Assembly: GCA_013822725.1 (NCBI GenBank)
Contig: PNKX01000005.1
Coordinates: forward strand, 1 to 64,000
DNA length: 64,000 bases
From: Pirellula sp.
Lineage (GTDB): Bacteria > Planctomycetota > Planctomycetia > Pirellulales > Lacipirellulaceae
Reading direction: 5' to 3'
Shown here: positions 8,470 to 17,258 of the stretch, in pieces
How positions within the stretch are numbered: position 1 is the stretch's first letter
Layout: each line of letters opens with the position of its first letter
The notes under the pieces: model-generated
What the model was told of the DNA's origin: nothing
Database searches by the model: none
What the model saw: the letters and a program-made list of their open reading frames with translations, nothing else
Translations under genes and position numbers: made by a program

Positions 8470-8624
8470 AAGAAATCCAGATGAGATCCACGACGGATGG
8501 TGACCGGCGTCCTCCGGGACGTCTGCCCGTCAATATGGCGGAACCGCGCGGGGTGTCAAGGAAAATGGTTAGCCGCCCAAAAACGGCGCGAATTGCGGAA
8601 AAAAAACGTCGCCAGCCGCCACGC

Positions 8625-8680
8625 CCATTTAGCCCCGCCGCTGGCGGCGGTCTCGCGGGGCAAGCCCCGCGGCTAAATGG
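8625..8680. repeat. Palindromic repeat family 2, complete copy
   Basis: CCATTTAGCC at 8625-8634 is the reverse complement of GGCTAAATGG at 8671-8680, and the interior is also self-complementary (CCCCGCCGC/GCGGCGG, CGCGGGGCAAGCCCCGCG). The right arm contains the stop codon of the mfnB gene (8673-8675). A partial copy is at 11807. Confidence 0.8.
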
Positions 8681-9377
8681 TTCCAACGGCTTGGAGTTGT
8701 TGTCGTAGCGCCGCCACATGCGATGCACAAACCATGCCGGCGCGATCGCCGCCGCAGGCCGCGCTCCGCACCGCGACGACGTCGACCGCTTCTAACGGCA
8801 ACTCGGCAATCGCAGCCGCAGTGAGTCGTCCCGCAGCTGCTGTGGTGACTCGGTGCTGTCTCAAACGCTGAAACATTGCACTCAGTTCCGCGGCAGCGAG
8901 GCATTCCAGGAGCGTCCCGCTCCGTTTGTCGAACGTGTCGATCAACAACCAACGGCACTGAGCGTCGATGGCCAGCGCGGCGACGTTCGCCGGGGCAGGG
9001 GAGTGTGCGGCGACGTCATCGGCGTAAATGACCGCCACCAGATCCTTGCCGGCCGCGGCGATCTCGCGCTGCGCCGCCAGCCAATCGTCGCGCCACTTCT
9101 GATCGCGACATTGAGCGAGCCCTAGCTTCAGTTGGCTGATGCCTTCGACCTGCAGCAACTCTCGAGCGCTCGAAGTTGGCCAATCGAGCAACTCGCCCGC
9201 CGCCGCTGAAACCTTCGCGCGTCCACTTAAGCGAGCGACGATTTCGTGCGCGACGCTGGCGTCGACCGCGCCCAGCGGCCCGTTGATCGGTTCCTTCAGG
9301 TCGATCCAGTCAGCGCCGCCGCGTAACGCCGCGTCCGCTTCCGCTACGTTACGCACGCTCACGAGCAATTGCGTCAC
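8673..9377 (-). CDS. mfnB: (5-formylfuran-3-yl)methyl phosphate synthase, MfnB family
   Basis: 234 residues. A TIM-barrel of the MfnB/DUF556 family, which condenses two glyceraldehyde-3-phosphate molecules in methanofuran-type cofactor synthesis. Landmarks: LLVSVRNVAEADAALRGGAD and WIDLKEPINGPLGAVD near the N-terminus (Schiff-base barrel with conserved Lys), KVSAAAGE, KLGLAQC, and LLIDTFDKRSGTLL. Planctomycetes carry tetrahydromethanopterin/methanofuran-linked C1 genes, so its presence is expected. The start is GTG at 9377 because it overlaps the TGA of the upstream gene by four bases (GTGA), suggesting translational coupling. A longer GTG start at 9470 would overlap that gene by 97 bp and is rejected. 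The stop codon lies inside palindrome family 2. Confidence 0.9.
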   Translation of the reverse strand: MTQLLVSVRNVAEADAALRGGADWIDLKEPINGPLGAVDASVAHEIVARLSGRAKVSAAAGELLDWPTSSARELLQVEGISQLKLGLAQCRDQKWRDDWLAAQREIAAAGKDLVAVIYADDVAAHSPAPANVAALAIDAQCRWLLIDTFDKRSGTLLECLAAAELSAMFQRLRQHRVTTAAAGRLTAAAIAELPLEAVDVVAVRSAACGGDRAGMVCASHVAALRQQLQAVGTI

Positions 9378-9940
9378 GACGCTTCCTCGACAGGAGCATG
9401 CGCCGCTTCGCGAATCTCGCGCAGCCGTCGATTCAAACGTCGGATCACTTCGCCAGTGAGGGGCTCGCACCAGGTCCCGCGAATCGTGACATATCCTTCA
9501 CACCAGGCGCCAAGCGCCGGCTTCACGTCGGTCTTCGCCCACTCCGGCGCTTTTTCCGACAGTCGCGCCACGAGGTTCACGCACTCGGGCGGTTCCGTGC
9601 GAATGGTCGGCAGATGTGCGGGGCCCTGCCCGAGAAAAAAGGCTTCGACCACTTCAGCCGGCACCGCCGCCGGGGCGCTGCCGCGCAGGTTGAACAGCAC
9701 ATGCCCGTCCTGGTAGGCGATGCGCGGCCGCCGTAGTTCGACCGTCGACGCCCCGACCATGAGAGCCGCCAAGAGGGCGACGATTCCGCAGACGATCCGC
9801 AAGATCATCGCTTCACACCACCAAGACGCGACGAGAGCGATCAGGCCGATCGCCGCAAACGTCAGCAGCGTCGTCCACAAAGCACGGCGGTTCGGTTGCA
9901 GCCAGACTTCCGTCATCGTCGTGAAAACCATTTCCCGCAC
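9374..9940 (-). CDS. Two-helix membrane protein, function unknown
   Basis: 188 residues. Two adjacent hydrophobic helices lie at about 20-42 (LWTTLLTFAAIGLIALVAS) and 45-66 (ILRIVCGIVALLAALMVGA), followed by a soluble domain with VELRRPRIAYQDGHVLFNLR and a conserved-looking C-terminal part (WCEGYVTIRGTWCEPLTGEV) ending in an Arg-rich helix. It resembles planctomycete proteins that precede mfnB; I do not recognise a family. It is translationally coupled to mfnB (GTGA overlap), so a shared role or shared regulation is plausible. ATG 9931 is an alternative start. Confidence 0.75.
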   Translation of the reverse strand: MREMVFTTMTEVWLQPNRRALWTTLLTFAAIGLIALVASWWCEAMILRIVCGIVALLAALMVGASTVELRRPRIAYQDGHVLFNLRGSAPAAVPAEVVEAFFLGQGPAHLPTIRTEPPECVNLVARLSEKAPEWAKTDVKPALGAWCEGYVTIRGTWCEPLTGEVIRRLNRRLREIREAAHAPVEEAS

Positions 9941-9969
9941 GTCGAACTACCAACACGTCCCCTCATGAG

Positions 9970-9990
9970 CCCCCGGTCAGTGACCGGGGG
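9970..9990. repeat. Short GC palindrome in intergenic DNA
   Basis: CCCCCGGTCA and TGACCGGGGG flank a single G, giving a near-perfect 21-bp palindrome. A comparable unit (GCGGGTC-AAC-GACCCGC) is found near 13208-13226, after the RNase D gene. Both look like members of the intergenic palindromes common in this genome. Confidence 0.5.
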
Positions 9991-10167
9991 TACCCTCGTC
10001 GCAGTGTACCGCAAACCCCACGACCAACGCAGGGCCCAAACAACTCAGCCGACGCCTCCAGCAGTTGCTCCGCTCCGTCCATAGACTTGTCGCTTGCTTC
10101 CCTTTACGCTGGCATCTTTCCCAGGCAGCATCGCTAGGCGGCGAGCTTCCCCGAGGATCGTGGAAAC

Positions 10168-11745
10168 ATGACGACGACCGTCGAAACGCCCGGCCATAGC
10201 AACAAAGCCCTCTGGGCCGTCTTGGCCGTCATCGCGCTCTATGGCGCCAGTTTCGCCGTGGGCCTGCCGCAACGCTGGACCGCGGCCGCCACCGGCCATG
10301 CTGCAGGCGAACATGCCGACGCAGCGCATGCCGAGGCCGAACACGCCGACGCAGCCGCTCCGGAGGCGCCTCCGCTCTGGACCATCATCCCTTTCATCTT
10401 GCTCCTGGCTGCCATCGCGACGTTCCCGCTGATCCATTTCACCGAGCACTGGTGGGAAAGCAATCTCAACCGTTTTATCGTCGCCGCTGGTCTCGGCGTC
10501 GTCGCGCTCGCGTACTACGCCTTGATGCACAGGGCGCCTATCGAATCGCATTGGCCTGGGCATAGCATCGTGACGCCGCAAGCAGGGGGCTTCCACCTCG
10601 GCTTCGTGAAGGCGATTCTCGGCAACGCGATGTTGCAGGAGTATTTGCCGTTCATTGTGCTGCTCTTCAGCCTCTACACGATCGCCGGCGGCATCCGTAT
10701 TACCGGTGATCTCGAAGCGACTCCCGGCACGAATACCAAGTTCATGCTGGTCGGCGGCTTGCTCGCCAGCTTGATCGGCACCACGGGCGCAGCGATGCTA
10801 CTCGTCCGCCCGTTGCTGGAAACCAACCGCGAACGAAAGCATGTCGCTCACACGGTCGTCTTCTTTATCTTTATCGTCTGCAACTGCGGCGGCTGCCTGC
10901 TGCCGATCGGCGATCCGCCCCTCTTTCTCGGCTACCTGCAGGGCGTCAGTTTTTTTTGGACGTTGAACCTGTGGCCCGAATGGCTCTTCGTGAACGTTTC
11001 GCTACTGACGATCTACTGGCTGATGGACCAGTACTATCATCACCCTCGTGAAACGGTTCGCGACGTTGTGCGCGACGTCACCCAAATCCGCCCACTTCAG
11101 TTCAGCGGTTTGGCAGTGAATGGCGCGCTGCTGCTCGGCATCGTCTTGGCCGTCGCGCTGCTCGACCCCAGCAAAGCGTTCCCGGGAACAGACTGGCATC
11201 CCTGGATCTACTTCCGTGAAGCCGTGCAGTTGGGGCTCGTGGCCTTGTCGTTACTATTCGGGCCGCGGAAGCCGCGCATCGAGAACAACTTCAATTACAG
11301 TGCGATCGTCGAAGTCGCCGCCCTATTCGTCGGCATCTTCATCTGCATGCAACCGGCGCTGCAGATCCTCAGTGCCAATGGCGCCTACCTCGTCGAACGG
11401 TTCGACATGGGCCCGGGCAAGTTCTTCTGGGCGTCGGGAATTTTGTCGTCGTTCCTCGACAACGCCCCCACCTACCTCGTTTTCTTCCAAACGGCGTTCG
11501 ATCCTAAGTTGGCCGGGGGACCGACCGGCGGCGTTCCCGAAGACATTCTGATTGCCATCAGCTTGGGCTCGGTGATGATGGGCGCCATGACCTACATCGG
11601 CAACGGCCCGAACTTCATGGTGAAAGCGATCGCCGAGAAGGCCGGCGTGAAGATGCCGAGCTTCTTCGGCTACATGGGCTATAGCCTGTTGATCCTGCTG
11701 CCGATCCTTGCGCTGATGGACTGGATCTTCATTCTGCGGCCGTGA
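10168..11745 (+). CDS. Sodium:proton antiporter-like permease (citrate transporter/ArsB superfamily)
   Basis: 525 residues with about twelve membrane segments. Features of the ion-transporter superfamily are GTTGAAMLLVRPLL, the CNCGGCLLPIGDPPLFLGY hairpin, and FFWASGILSSFLDNAPTYL followed by MMGAMTYIGNGPNFM; the paired 'GDPP' and 'DNAPT' boxes are the substrate/ion site in NhaD- and UIT-type antiporters. A loop of Ala/His/Glu (about 43-66, GEHADAAHAEAEHADAA) sits between the first and second hydrophobic segments and is outside the core family. ATG at 10168 follows a GAGGATCG context. It is monocistronic by spacing. The substrate (Na+/H+ or organic acid) cannot be decided from sequence. Confidence 0.85.
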   Translation: MTTTVETPGHSNKALWAVLAVIALYGASFAVGLPQRWTAAATGHAAGEHADAAHAEAEHADAAAPEAPPLWTIIPFILLLAAIATFPLIHFTEHWWESNLNRFIVAAGLGVVALAYYALMHRAPIESHWPGHSIVTPQAGGFHLGFVKAILGNAMLQEYLPFIVLLFSLYTIAGGIRITGDLEATPGTNTKFMLVGGLLASLIGTTGAAMLLVRPLLETNRERKHVAHTVVFFIFIVCNCGGCLLPIGDPPLFLGYLQGVSFFWTLNLWPEWLFVNVSLLTIYWLMDQYYHHPRETVRDVVRDVTQIRPLQFSGLAVNGALLLGIVLAVALLDPSKAFPGTDWHPWIYFREAVQLGLVALSLLFGPRKPRIENNFNYSAIVEVAALFVGIFICMQPALQILSANGAYLVERFDMGPGKFFWASGILSSFLDNAPTYLVFFQTAFDPKLAGGPTGGVPEDILIAISLGSVMMGAMTYIGNGPNFMVKAIAEKAGVKMPSFFGYMGYSLLILLPILALMDWIFILRP

Positions 11746-11806
11746 GCGCACTGCCGCCGCTGGATCTCGCTTTCCTCTGCAGCGCGCCCACGGCAACCAC
11801 GCCGCA

Positions 11807-11861
11807 ACGCCCATTTAGCCCCGCCGCTTGCGGCGGGGCCGCGGGGACAAGCCCCACGGCT
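11807..11861. repeat. Palindromic repeat family 2, partial copy
   Basis: CGCCCATTTAGCCCCGCCGC at 11807-11826 is identical to the left arm at 8622, but the right arm has decayed (GACAAGCCCCACGGCTCG, no TAAATGG). It lies between the antiporter and RNase D genes. Confidence 0.7.
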
Positions 11862-12009
11862 CGCTGCTGTTTTGCGCTGGTCGTGCGGAGATTGCGTCTC
11901 TTGGCATGTAATCCAAGCTTTTCGCCGTCCCTTGCCCCATCTAGAATGGCGGTTTCCCGCCGTTTCGCTCGTCGTCGGCCCCCTTCCGCCTTACCGAACT
12001 GCTCGCCAA

Positions 12010-13191
12010 GTGCCTTCGCCCACTATTATCAAGCAACGCGATCTCGACGAACTCTCCGAGCGGCTTGAAGCCGCGCCGATTATTGGTTTCGACACCGAAT
12101 TCGTCTCCGAGGACACGTTTCATCCTGAGCTGTGCCTGATCCAGGTCGTCACTCCCGACGAAATGGCAGTCATCGACCCGCAGGAAGTCGACGTGCTCCC
12201 CTTCTGGCGGGCCGTTGCCGCGCGTGAGAAGACCACCGTTTTCCACGCAGGCCGAGAGGAACTGAGCTTCATGCTGCGCGCCGTCGGCGCCATCCCGCAG
12301 CGCAGCTTCGACGTGCAGTACGCTGCCGGGTTTTGCTCGAACGAGTTCCCCGCCTCCTACGGCTCGGTTGTCGGCAAGTTCCTCGGCAAGCAGCCGATGA
12401 AGGGAGAGCAGCGCACCGACTGGCGGCGCCGTCCGCTGACCGATGCTCAGATCAACTACGCCCTGGAGGATGTTCGCTACCTGCTGCCGCTGTTCGATCG
12501 GCTCACCGAGATCCTCAACAAACGCGGCCGGCTGATGTGGCTCAAGGACGAACTCGCTCAATGGCAGCAGAGCATCGTCGACTCGCAAGACCGCAAGGAC
12601 TGGCGTCGCGTTTCGGGGATCGGCACGCTCAACGCCCGCAACCTGGCCGTCGTGCGCGAGCTGTGGCTCTGGCGGCAGGACGAAGCGCGCCGACTGAATC
12701 AACCGCCGAAGCGTCTCCTCCGCGACGACTTGCTCGTCGAAATCGCCAAACGCAAGACCGACCAGCCCGATCAGATCCTCGCCATCCGCGGCTTGCAGCG
12801 GAGCGACCTCCGCCGCAAGGCGGAAGAACTTGCCGCTTGCGTCCGTCGCGGGATGGAGGCGCCGCTAGAACGGGGCGAACGCCTCACTCACCGCGAACCG
12901 CCGCCGCAGCTCAATTTGCTGGGGCAGTTCCTGACGCCGGCGCTTACTTCGATTTGCCGGCAGGCCGAAGTCGCCGCCAGCATGGTCGGCACCGCCACCG
13001 ACGTCCGCGAGCTGATCGCCTTCCGTTACGGCTTCGGCGGCATCAACCCTAACGAAACGCCGACGCTGCTCCAAGGCTGGCGGGCCGATCTCGTCGGCAA
13101 CCTGCTCGACGATCTCCTCGGTGGCAAGAAGTCGATCCGCATCGCCGACCCGAAGCACGAAGACCCGCTGGCGTTTGACGACGTGAAGTAG
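12010..13191 (+). CDS. rnd: Ribonuclease D family 3'-5' exonuclease with HRDC domain
   Basis: 393 residues from GTG 12010; the frame continues upstream to 11872 but that part is not RNase D-like. The DEDDy exonuclease domain spans 1-175: Exo I FDTEF (D28, E30), Exo II HAGREEL (79-85), then FDVQYAAGF, and Exo III YALED (Y150, D154). An HRDC-like region follows near 195-290 (DEARRLNQPPKRLLRDD... AIRGL). RNase D trims 3' ends of tRNA precursors. In E. coli the Exo II acid is Asp (D85, as I recall); here the aligned residue is Glu (E84), giving a D-E-E-D set. Length is close to the family norm of about 375. Confidence 0.93.
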   Translation: MPSPTIIKQRDLDELSERLEAAPIIGFDTEFVSEDTFHPELCLIQVVTPDEMAVIDPQEVDVLPFWRAVAAREKTTVFHAGREELSFMLRAVGAIPQRSFDVQYAAGFCSNEFPASYGSVVGKFLGKQPMKGEQRTDWRRRPLTDAQINYALEDVRYLLPLFDRLTEILNKRGRLMWLKDELAQWQQSIVDSQDRKDWRRVSGIGTLNARNLAVVRELWLWRQDEARRLNQPPKRLLRDDLLVEIAKRKTDQPDQILAIRGLQRSDLRRKAEELAACVRRGMEAPLERGERLTHREPPPQLNLLGQFLTPALTSICRQAEVAASMVGTATDVRELIAFRYGFGGINPNETPTLLQGWRADLVGNLLDDLLGGKKSIRIADPKHEDPLAFDDVK

Positions 13192-13238
13192 CCGCGCCAC
13201 CCGGTAGCCGCGGGTCAACGACCCGCCCGCGCCGGATC

Positions 13239-14114
13239 TCACCCCGCCGTCGTCGCCGGATCTTCGTTTGCATCCGCCGGCTTCGGCGCCTCGGCGATCG
13301 GCCGTGCCGGCGGCGGCAAGACGGGCGGCCCGCCCGCGGCGTCAACCGGCATCTCCGCCGACGCCTGCACGACGTCGCTCTGTTGCTTCAACTTTGGCGG
13401 CGCCCCGACGAAGACCGCTTCTTCTTCGACTTCGATCGCGCTCAGCTTGGCGTCCTCTTCGTCCTTGCCATCCTTCTTCTTCACGATGCCGGCGAACCGC
13501 GTCTCGTCGTAGATCGTTCCCTTTTGGAACGGCCCGGCGCCGAACAGCCAGATATCGTTGGCCGTGCTCTTGTTCATCGCCATCCCTGACTGCCACACCG
13601 GCTCGCCCGTCTCGCGGCGGTAAGCGAATACGGCAATTTTCGCCACGCCCATCTGGTCGCGCCGCTTCGCGAATGCGATTTCCGGTACCGACGACGGCAG
13701 CACGCTCCCCGTCGCCACCTGCGGCACGCTGAACGCCGGGATGCCGAACATCAAGTCGTTGCTGTCGGTCCCCAAGACGCCGACGCGCGGTTCGATGACA
13801 AACGTCGCGTCCTCGCGCTTGTCTTTCATCACGCAGCCCGAGGCGAGCAAATGTTGCCGCATGCAGCTGATGAGGTAACTTTTGTCGACCACGTCGCCCA
13901 TTTGCGTGGTATCGAAGAACACCGCCTCGCCGGCCAGCACCTTGAAGTTGATTTGCTGCACCGTTCGATCGACGGCGTCTGAGATGAGCAATTGCTCGGT
14001 CGCCGTTCGCGCCGTGTTGCTTTGACGCGTCGTCCCGCACCCGACCGCTGCGCAGATCGCGAGGCAAGTTGTCGTCAGCCAGATCGAATTGCAGCGGAGC
14101 GTCCGCGCGTTCAT
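13239..14114 (-). CDS. Planctomycete lipoprotein of DUF6655-like type
   Basis: 291 residues from ATG 14114 (MNARTL); an upstream ATG at 14141 would place nine extra residues before the signal. A lipoprotein signal ends in AAVGC. The mature part begins TTRQSNTARTATEQLLISDA and continues with DYLIS-like helices, FVIEPRVGVLGTDSNDLMFG, and AFAYRR-type strands (VAKIAVFAYRRETGEPVWQS), matching a family I recall as DUF6655 in planctomycetes. The tail is charged then Pro/Ala-rich (VLPPPARP). It is probably anchored in a periplasm-facing membrane. Function unknown. It is in the same orientation as anmK, separated from it by a family 1 palindrome. Confidence 0.75.
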   Translation of the reverse strand: MNARTLRCNSIWLTTTCLAICAAVGCGTTRQSNTARTATEQLLISDAVDRTVQQINFKVLAGEAVFFDTTQMGDVVDKSYLISCMRQHLLASGCVMKDKREDATFVIEPRVGVLGTDSNDLMFGIPAFSVPQVATGSVLPSSVPEIAFAKRRDQMGVAKIAVFAYRRETGEPVWQSGMAMNKSTANDIWLFGAGPFQKGTIYDETRFAGIVKKKDGKDEEDAKLSAIEVEEEAVFVGAPPKLKQQSDVVQASAEMPVDAAGGPPVLPPPARPIAEAPKPADANEDPATTAG

Positions 14115-14234
14115 GGCGAAGCAAGGGGTTGGGACGAGCAAACTTCGGCCGGCCCAATGGCCGCCGAGCCTCAGCGAGGGGCGGGAACTATAGCGGCCCG
14201 CGGCGCCTCGCTAAACCCCAAAGCCGCTAGCATG

Positions 14235-14314
14235 AAAGCCACCCGGCTCCGCCGGTGGACCAATCGCTATATGACGCTCATTAAACATCGTCCACCGGCA
14301 GAGCCGGTGGCTTT
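14235..14314. repeat. Palindromic repeat family 1, copy 2
   Basis: Arms AAAGCCACCCGGCTCCGCCG... (from 14235) and ...CACCGGCAGAGCCGGTGGCTTT (to 14314), about 30 nt apart, are inverted copies with few mismatches. GCTAGC flanks each side (14226 and 14325 regions), extending the dyad loosely. It sits between anmK and the lipoprotein gene. Confidence 0.85.
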
Positions 14315-14334
14315 TATGCAGAGTGCTAGCAACG

Positions 14335-15408
14335 CTAACCAAACTTCACCATCGTCCCGCCGCTCAGCGGCGCCGCACAGCCGGTCGTTTCGGGAATCGT
14401 CAGCGGCAAGCCCCGCTGATGCCGCACCGCTAGCCACGCGAAGCACTCCGCTTCCAGGGTGTCGGGGTTCAGCCCGAATTTGCTAACGTTTTGGAGCTCG
14501 CCCAGACGTTCGCCCAGCAACTTCATCAGGAAGGGGTGATGCACGCCCCCGCCGGTGACCCAGGTCTTCTGCGGCATCGCCGGCAGGTTCTTCACCGCGC
14601 GGAACACCGCCTCCGCCGTCACCGCGCACAGCGTCGCGGCCCCATTCTCGACGCTTAGCGGCGAGACGTCGACGTGATCGAAATCAAACCGGTCCGCCGA
14701 CTTCGGCAGCGGCAATCCAAAGAAAGGCGAATCAAGCGCCTGCTCCACCGTCTCCCAATCGACTTTGCCGGCGAGCGCCAAATGCCCGTCGCGATCGTGC
14801 GGCAGGTCGGCCATCGTTTGAGCCCACTCGTCGATCAGTCCACAGCCCGGCCCCGTGTCGCCGGCGATGATCTCATCATTCTCGCCGAGCCAGGTGACGT
14901 TCGCCACGCCGCCGAGATTCAGCACCACCGTCGGCCGCGGCTCGCTGCTGAAGAGCGCCCGATGGAACATTCCCACCAGCGGCGCCCCTTGGCCCCCGCC
15001 GGCGATGTCGCAGCGGCGGAAGTCGCTCACGACGGGCAGCTTCAGATCTCGCGACAGAATCCAAGGGTTCCCGATCTGCATCGTGATCCCTTCGCTCGCC
15101 GAGTGCCGCACGGTGTGGCCGTGAAACCCGACCAGCTCCACTTTTTTCGCTAGCTTCGGGTGTTCAGCGAGAAGTCGGCGCACCGCCTCGACGTGATGCT
15201 CGGAGACTTCCTTCTCCACCCGCAACACTTCCGACAACGGCACGTCATGCTGCGACGTTTCCAGCAGCCGGCCGCGCAGGTCCTCGTCGTACGGCAGGGT
15301 CAGCCCGCCCAGGAACCCGATTTTGTTCTCACCGTCGGTATCGAGCAGCGCCGCGTCGACGCCATCGCCGCTCGTGCCGCTCATCAATCCCACCGCAACG
15401 GTCGCCAT
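14335..15408 (-). CDS. anmK: Anhydro-N-acetylmuramic acid kinase
   Basis: 357 residues, the normal length for AnmK (E. coli about 369). It uses ATP to open the 1,6-anhydro ring and phosphorylate anhydroMurNAc to MurNAc-6-phosphate in peptidoglycan recycling. The N-terminal phosphate loop is GLMSGTSGDGVDAALLD (from residue 7), followed by GFHGHTVRH, the central catalytic region RRCDIAGGGQGAPLVG (catalytic Asp) and FHRALF, then LNLGGVANVTWL and AGDTGPGCGLIDEW, and the C-terminal TGGGVHHPFLM. All family signatures are intact. It is cytoplasmic. The other recycling genes lie 8 kb away on the opposite strand. Confidence 0.96.
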   Translation of the reverse strand: MATVAVGLMSGTSGDGVDAALLDTDGENKIGFLGGLTLPYDEDLRGRLLETSQHDVPLSEVLRVEKEVSEHHVEAVRRLLAEHPKLAKKVELVGFHGHTVRHSASEGITMQIGNPWILSRDLKLPVVSDFRRCDIAGGGQGAPLVGMFHRALFSSEPRPTVVLNLGGVANVTWLGENDEIIAGDTGPGCGLIDEWAQTMADLPHDRDGHLALAGKVDWETVEQALDSPFFGLPLPKSADRFDFDHVDVSPLSVENGAATLCAVTAEAVFRAVKNLPAMPQKTWVTGGGVHHPFLMKLLGERLGELQNVSKFGLNPDTLEAECFAWLAVRHQRGLPLTIPETTGCAAPLSGGTMVKFG

Positions 15409-15781
15409 AGCGCCAAGTCCTTGCTGCGAGTGACGTTTAGTTCTCCCCGGCTCCCGCGATAGCCGGGCTAACCGCCCTCAAAATCGCGCGACGTGGGGTG
15501 GAGTACCGCCGAAAGCCGCGACCCGTGGCTCATCCGCGTTCTCCAAAATCAACCCCGACTGCACCGCCTAACAGCCCAGGGCCGGCCAGTTTAGCACTAG
15601 CTTAGCGGTTCGTCCGGCCCCCGACAGCGAACTGCACGCAGATTCCTCTCGAAAATGCGCAGATTTCTTGTCGGCGTCTGCCTAGAATAAAACCAACGCC
15701 AACGGCCGCAGTTTACTGGGCTGGCGCAGCGATCGCCCTGTTTGGCGAAGCCACCTTGCGCAATTGTAAGAATGCTTGCCC
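15409..15781. other. Divergent promoter region between anmK and the XylR-type regulator
   Basis: 373 bp without an open frame of note. It must hold the promoters of both divergent genes. AT-richer DNA near 15640-15710 (AATAAAACC) is the likely location of the regulator promoter. No riboswitch or clear operator dyad was recognised. Confidence 0.5.
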
Positions 15782-16948
15782 ATGGATTCCCGCCCTCAAA
15801 CTCGCCAAGTCGCGGTTCTCGTCGAAACCGATGATAGCTGGGGCTGCAGCGTCATCCGCGGCATCGCCGACTATTCTCAGAACCACGGCCACTGGAACTT
15901 GCTGCTCGATCCGCAAGATCACGACCAGCGCTCGGCGCTCCCCGATCTATGGAACGGCGACGGCGTGATCGTCCGCTTTGGCAATCGATTGCAGATCGAT
16001 CAGGTCCGCAAACGCAAAGTCCCCGTCGTTAACGTCGACACTCTCTTCGAAGGCCTCCCCGGCGTGTGCGACGTCATCACCGACGACGCCGAACGCGCCC
16101 AACTCGCGTTTCATCATCTGCGTGATCGCGGCTTCGAGAAATTTGCCTACTTTGCTCCCCCGAATCACCGCTACTCTTCCAAGCGGGGCGAGGAGTTCAT
16201 CCAACTCGTCCGCAGCGTCGGCCTCGAGTGCCACGAATACAAGCCTGGCTACCGCGTCGGCCGCAAGATCGGCTGGGAAGAACAGCAGCGTCGGGTGAGC
16301 CGCTGGCTCGCCTCGCTGCCGCGACCAATCGCTATTTTCACCGTCGACGCCCAGCGTGGCCGCCAACTTGCTGAAATCTGCTACATGGCCGGCATTCGCG
16401 TCCCGGACCAAGTCGCCATCCTGGCCGGCGACACCGACGACCTGATGTGCGAAGTCTGCACGCCCCCCCTCTCGAGCGTCGCCCTCGCCGGCCGCCGCAT
16501 TGGTTACGAAGCCGCCGCGGCTCTCGACCGCATGATGAACGGGGAACGCCCCCCCACGCAGCCGGTCAAGATCCCCCCCCACGGGGTGATCAGCCGCCAA
16601 TCGACCGACATTCTCGCGATCGACGACGACACCGTCGTCCGCGCCCTCCGCTTCATCCAGCAGCGGGCGTTTCAGGATATTGTGGTCAAGGATATCCTCC
16701 ACGAGGTCCCCGTCTCGCGTCGGAGCCTGGAAATCCAGTTCCGCCGCTACCTTGGCCGCAGCCCGGCCGAGGAAATCCGCCGCGTGCGCCTCGACAAAGG
16801 TCGGGAACTCTTAGCCCGCACCGACATGTCGATCGGAGAAATCGCCTCGGCGTGCGGCTTTGCCAACGGCACCCGCTTCGGCGTGGCGTTCCGCAAGCGC
16901 TTCGGCAAGACCCCGCTCGCGTATCGCAAGCAGCTAACGCGCAGCTAA
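15782..16948 (+). CDS. XylR/AraC-type transcriptional regulator with periplasmic-binding-like sensor domain
   Basis: 388 residues from ATG 15782; a TTG two codons upstream is possible. The N-terminal two thirds are a LacI/PBP-like sugar-sensing domain (RQVAVLVETDDSWGCSVIRG... FEKFAYFAPPNHRYSSKRGE... VAILAGDTDDLMCE... PPLSSVALAGRRIGYEAA). The C-terminal 100 residues are an AraC double helix-turn-helix (VSRRSLEIQFRRYLGRSPAE and MSIGEIASACGFANGTRFG). This layout is that of XylR, which activates sugar genes on ligand binding. No sugar catabolic operon adjoins it; the divergent neighbour is anmK, so an amino-sugar ligand is an open possibility. Confidence 0.9.
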   Translation: MDSRPQTRQVAVLVETDDSWGCSVIRGIADYSQNHGHWNLLLDPQDHDQRSALPDLWNGDGVIVRFGNRLQIDQVRKRKVPVVNVDTLFEGLPGVCDVITDDAERAQLAFHHLRDRGFEKFAYFAPPNHRYSSKRGEEFIQLVRSVGLECHEYKPGYRVGRKIGWEEQQRRVSRWLASLPRPIAIFTVDAQRGRQLAEICYMAGIRVPDQVAILAGDTDDLMCEVCTPPLSSVALAGRRIGYEAAAALDRMMNGERPPTQPVKIPPHGVISRQSTDILAIDDDTVVRALRFIQQRAFQDIVVKDILHEVPVSRRSLEIQFRRYLGRSPAEEIRRVRLDKGRELLARTDMSIGEIASACGFANGTRFGVAFRKRFGKTPLAYRKQLTRS

Positions 16949-17258
16949 ACGGTAGCCACTAGCGGCCTGCGTGCATTGCTATTCAGCTTTCGCTATTCAG
17001 CCTCCATGAGGTCTGAAGCTCCGGCGGATCGCTCTACCGCCGCTCTCATGCTAAATCGCACCGCTGAAACCGCTATCTGCGCTAAAGCGAGAAAAAAGAA
17101 CGCACCGTTGTTACCGAGTTTGGAACTTGATCGTTAATATAAAGCGTGTGTCATCACCCAGGAGGGTTAGGCTCGTTAGCTCATCGCCACCTAACGATTA
17201 CGCCTTCCCTTTTCCTAACGTCCTGACCCGGTTTATCTACTTCGAGGCATCACAGGCT
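16949..17258. other. Leader region before the autotransporter-repeat gene
   Basis: 310 bp with no gene. It contains a small direct repeat (CTATTCAGC at 16979 and 16994) and an AT-rich stretch around 17085-17145 that may carry the promoter of the gene at 17259. No terminator-like hairpin with a T-run was seen after the regulator gene. Confidence 0.45.

Noticed and set aside
10045..10596. 183-codon minus-strand frame opposite the antiporter N-terminus
   Set aside because: It is a shadow of the antiporter coding frame; GC-rich codons keep the opposite frame open.
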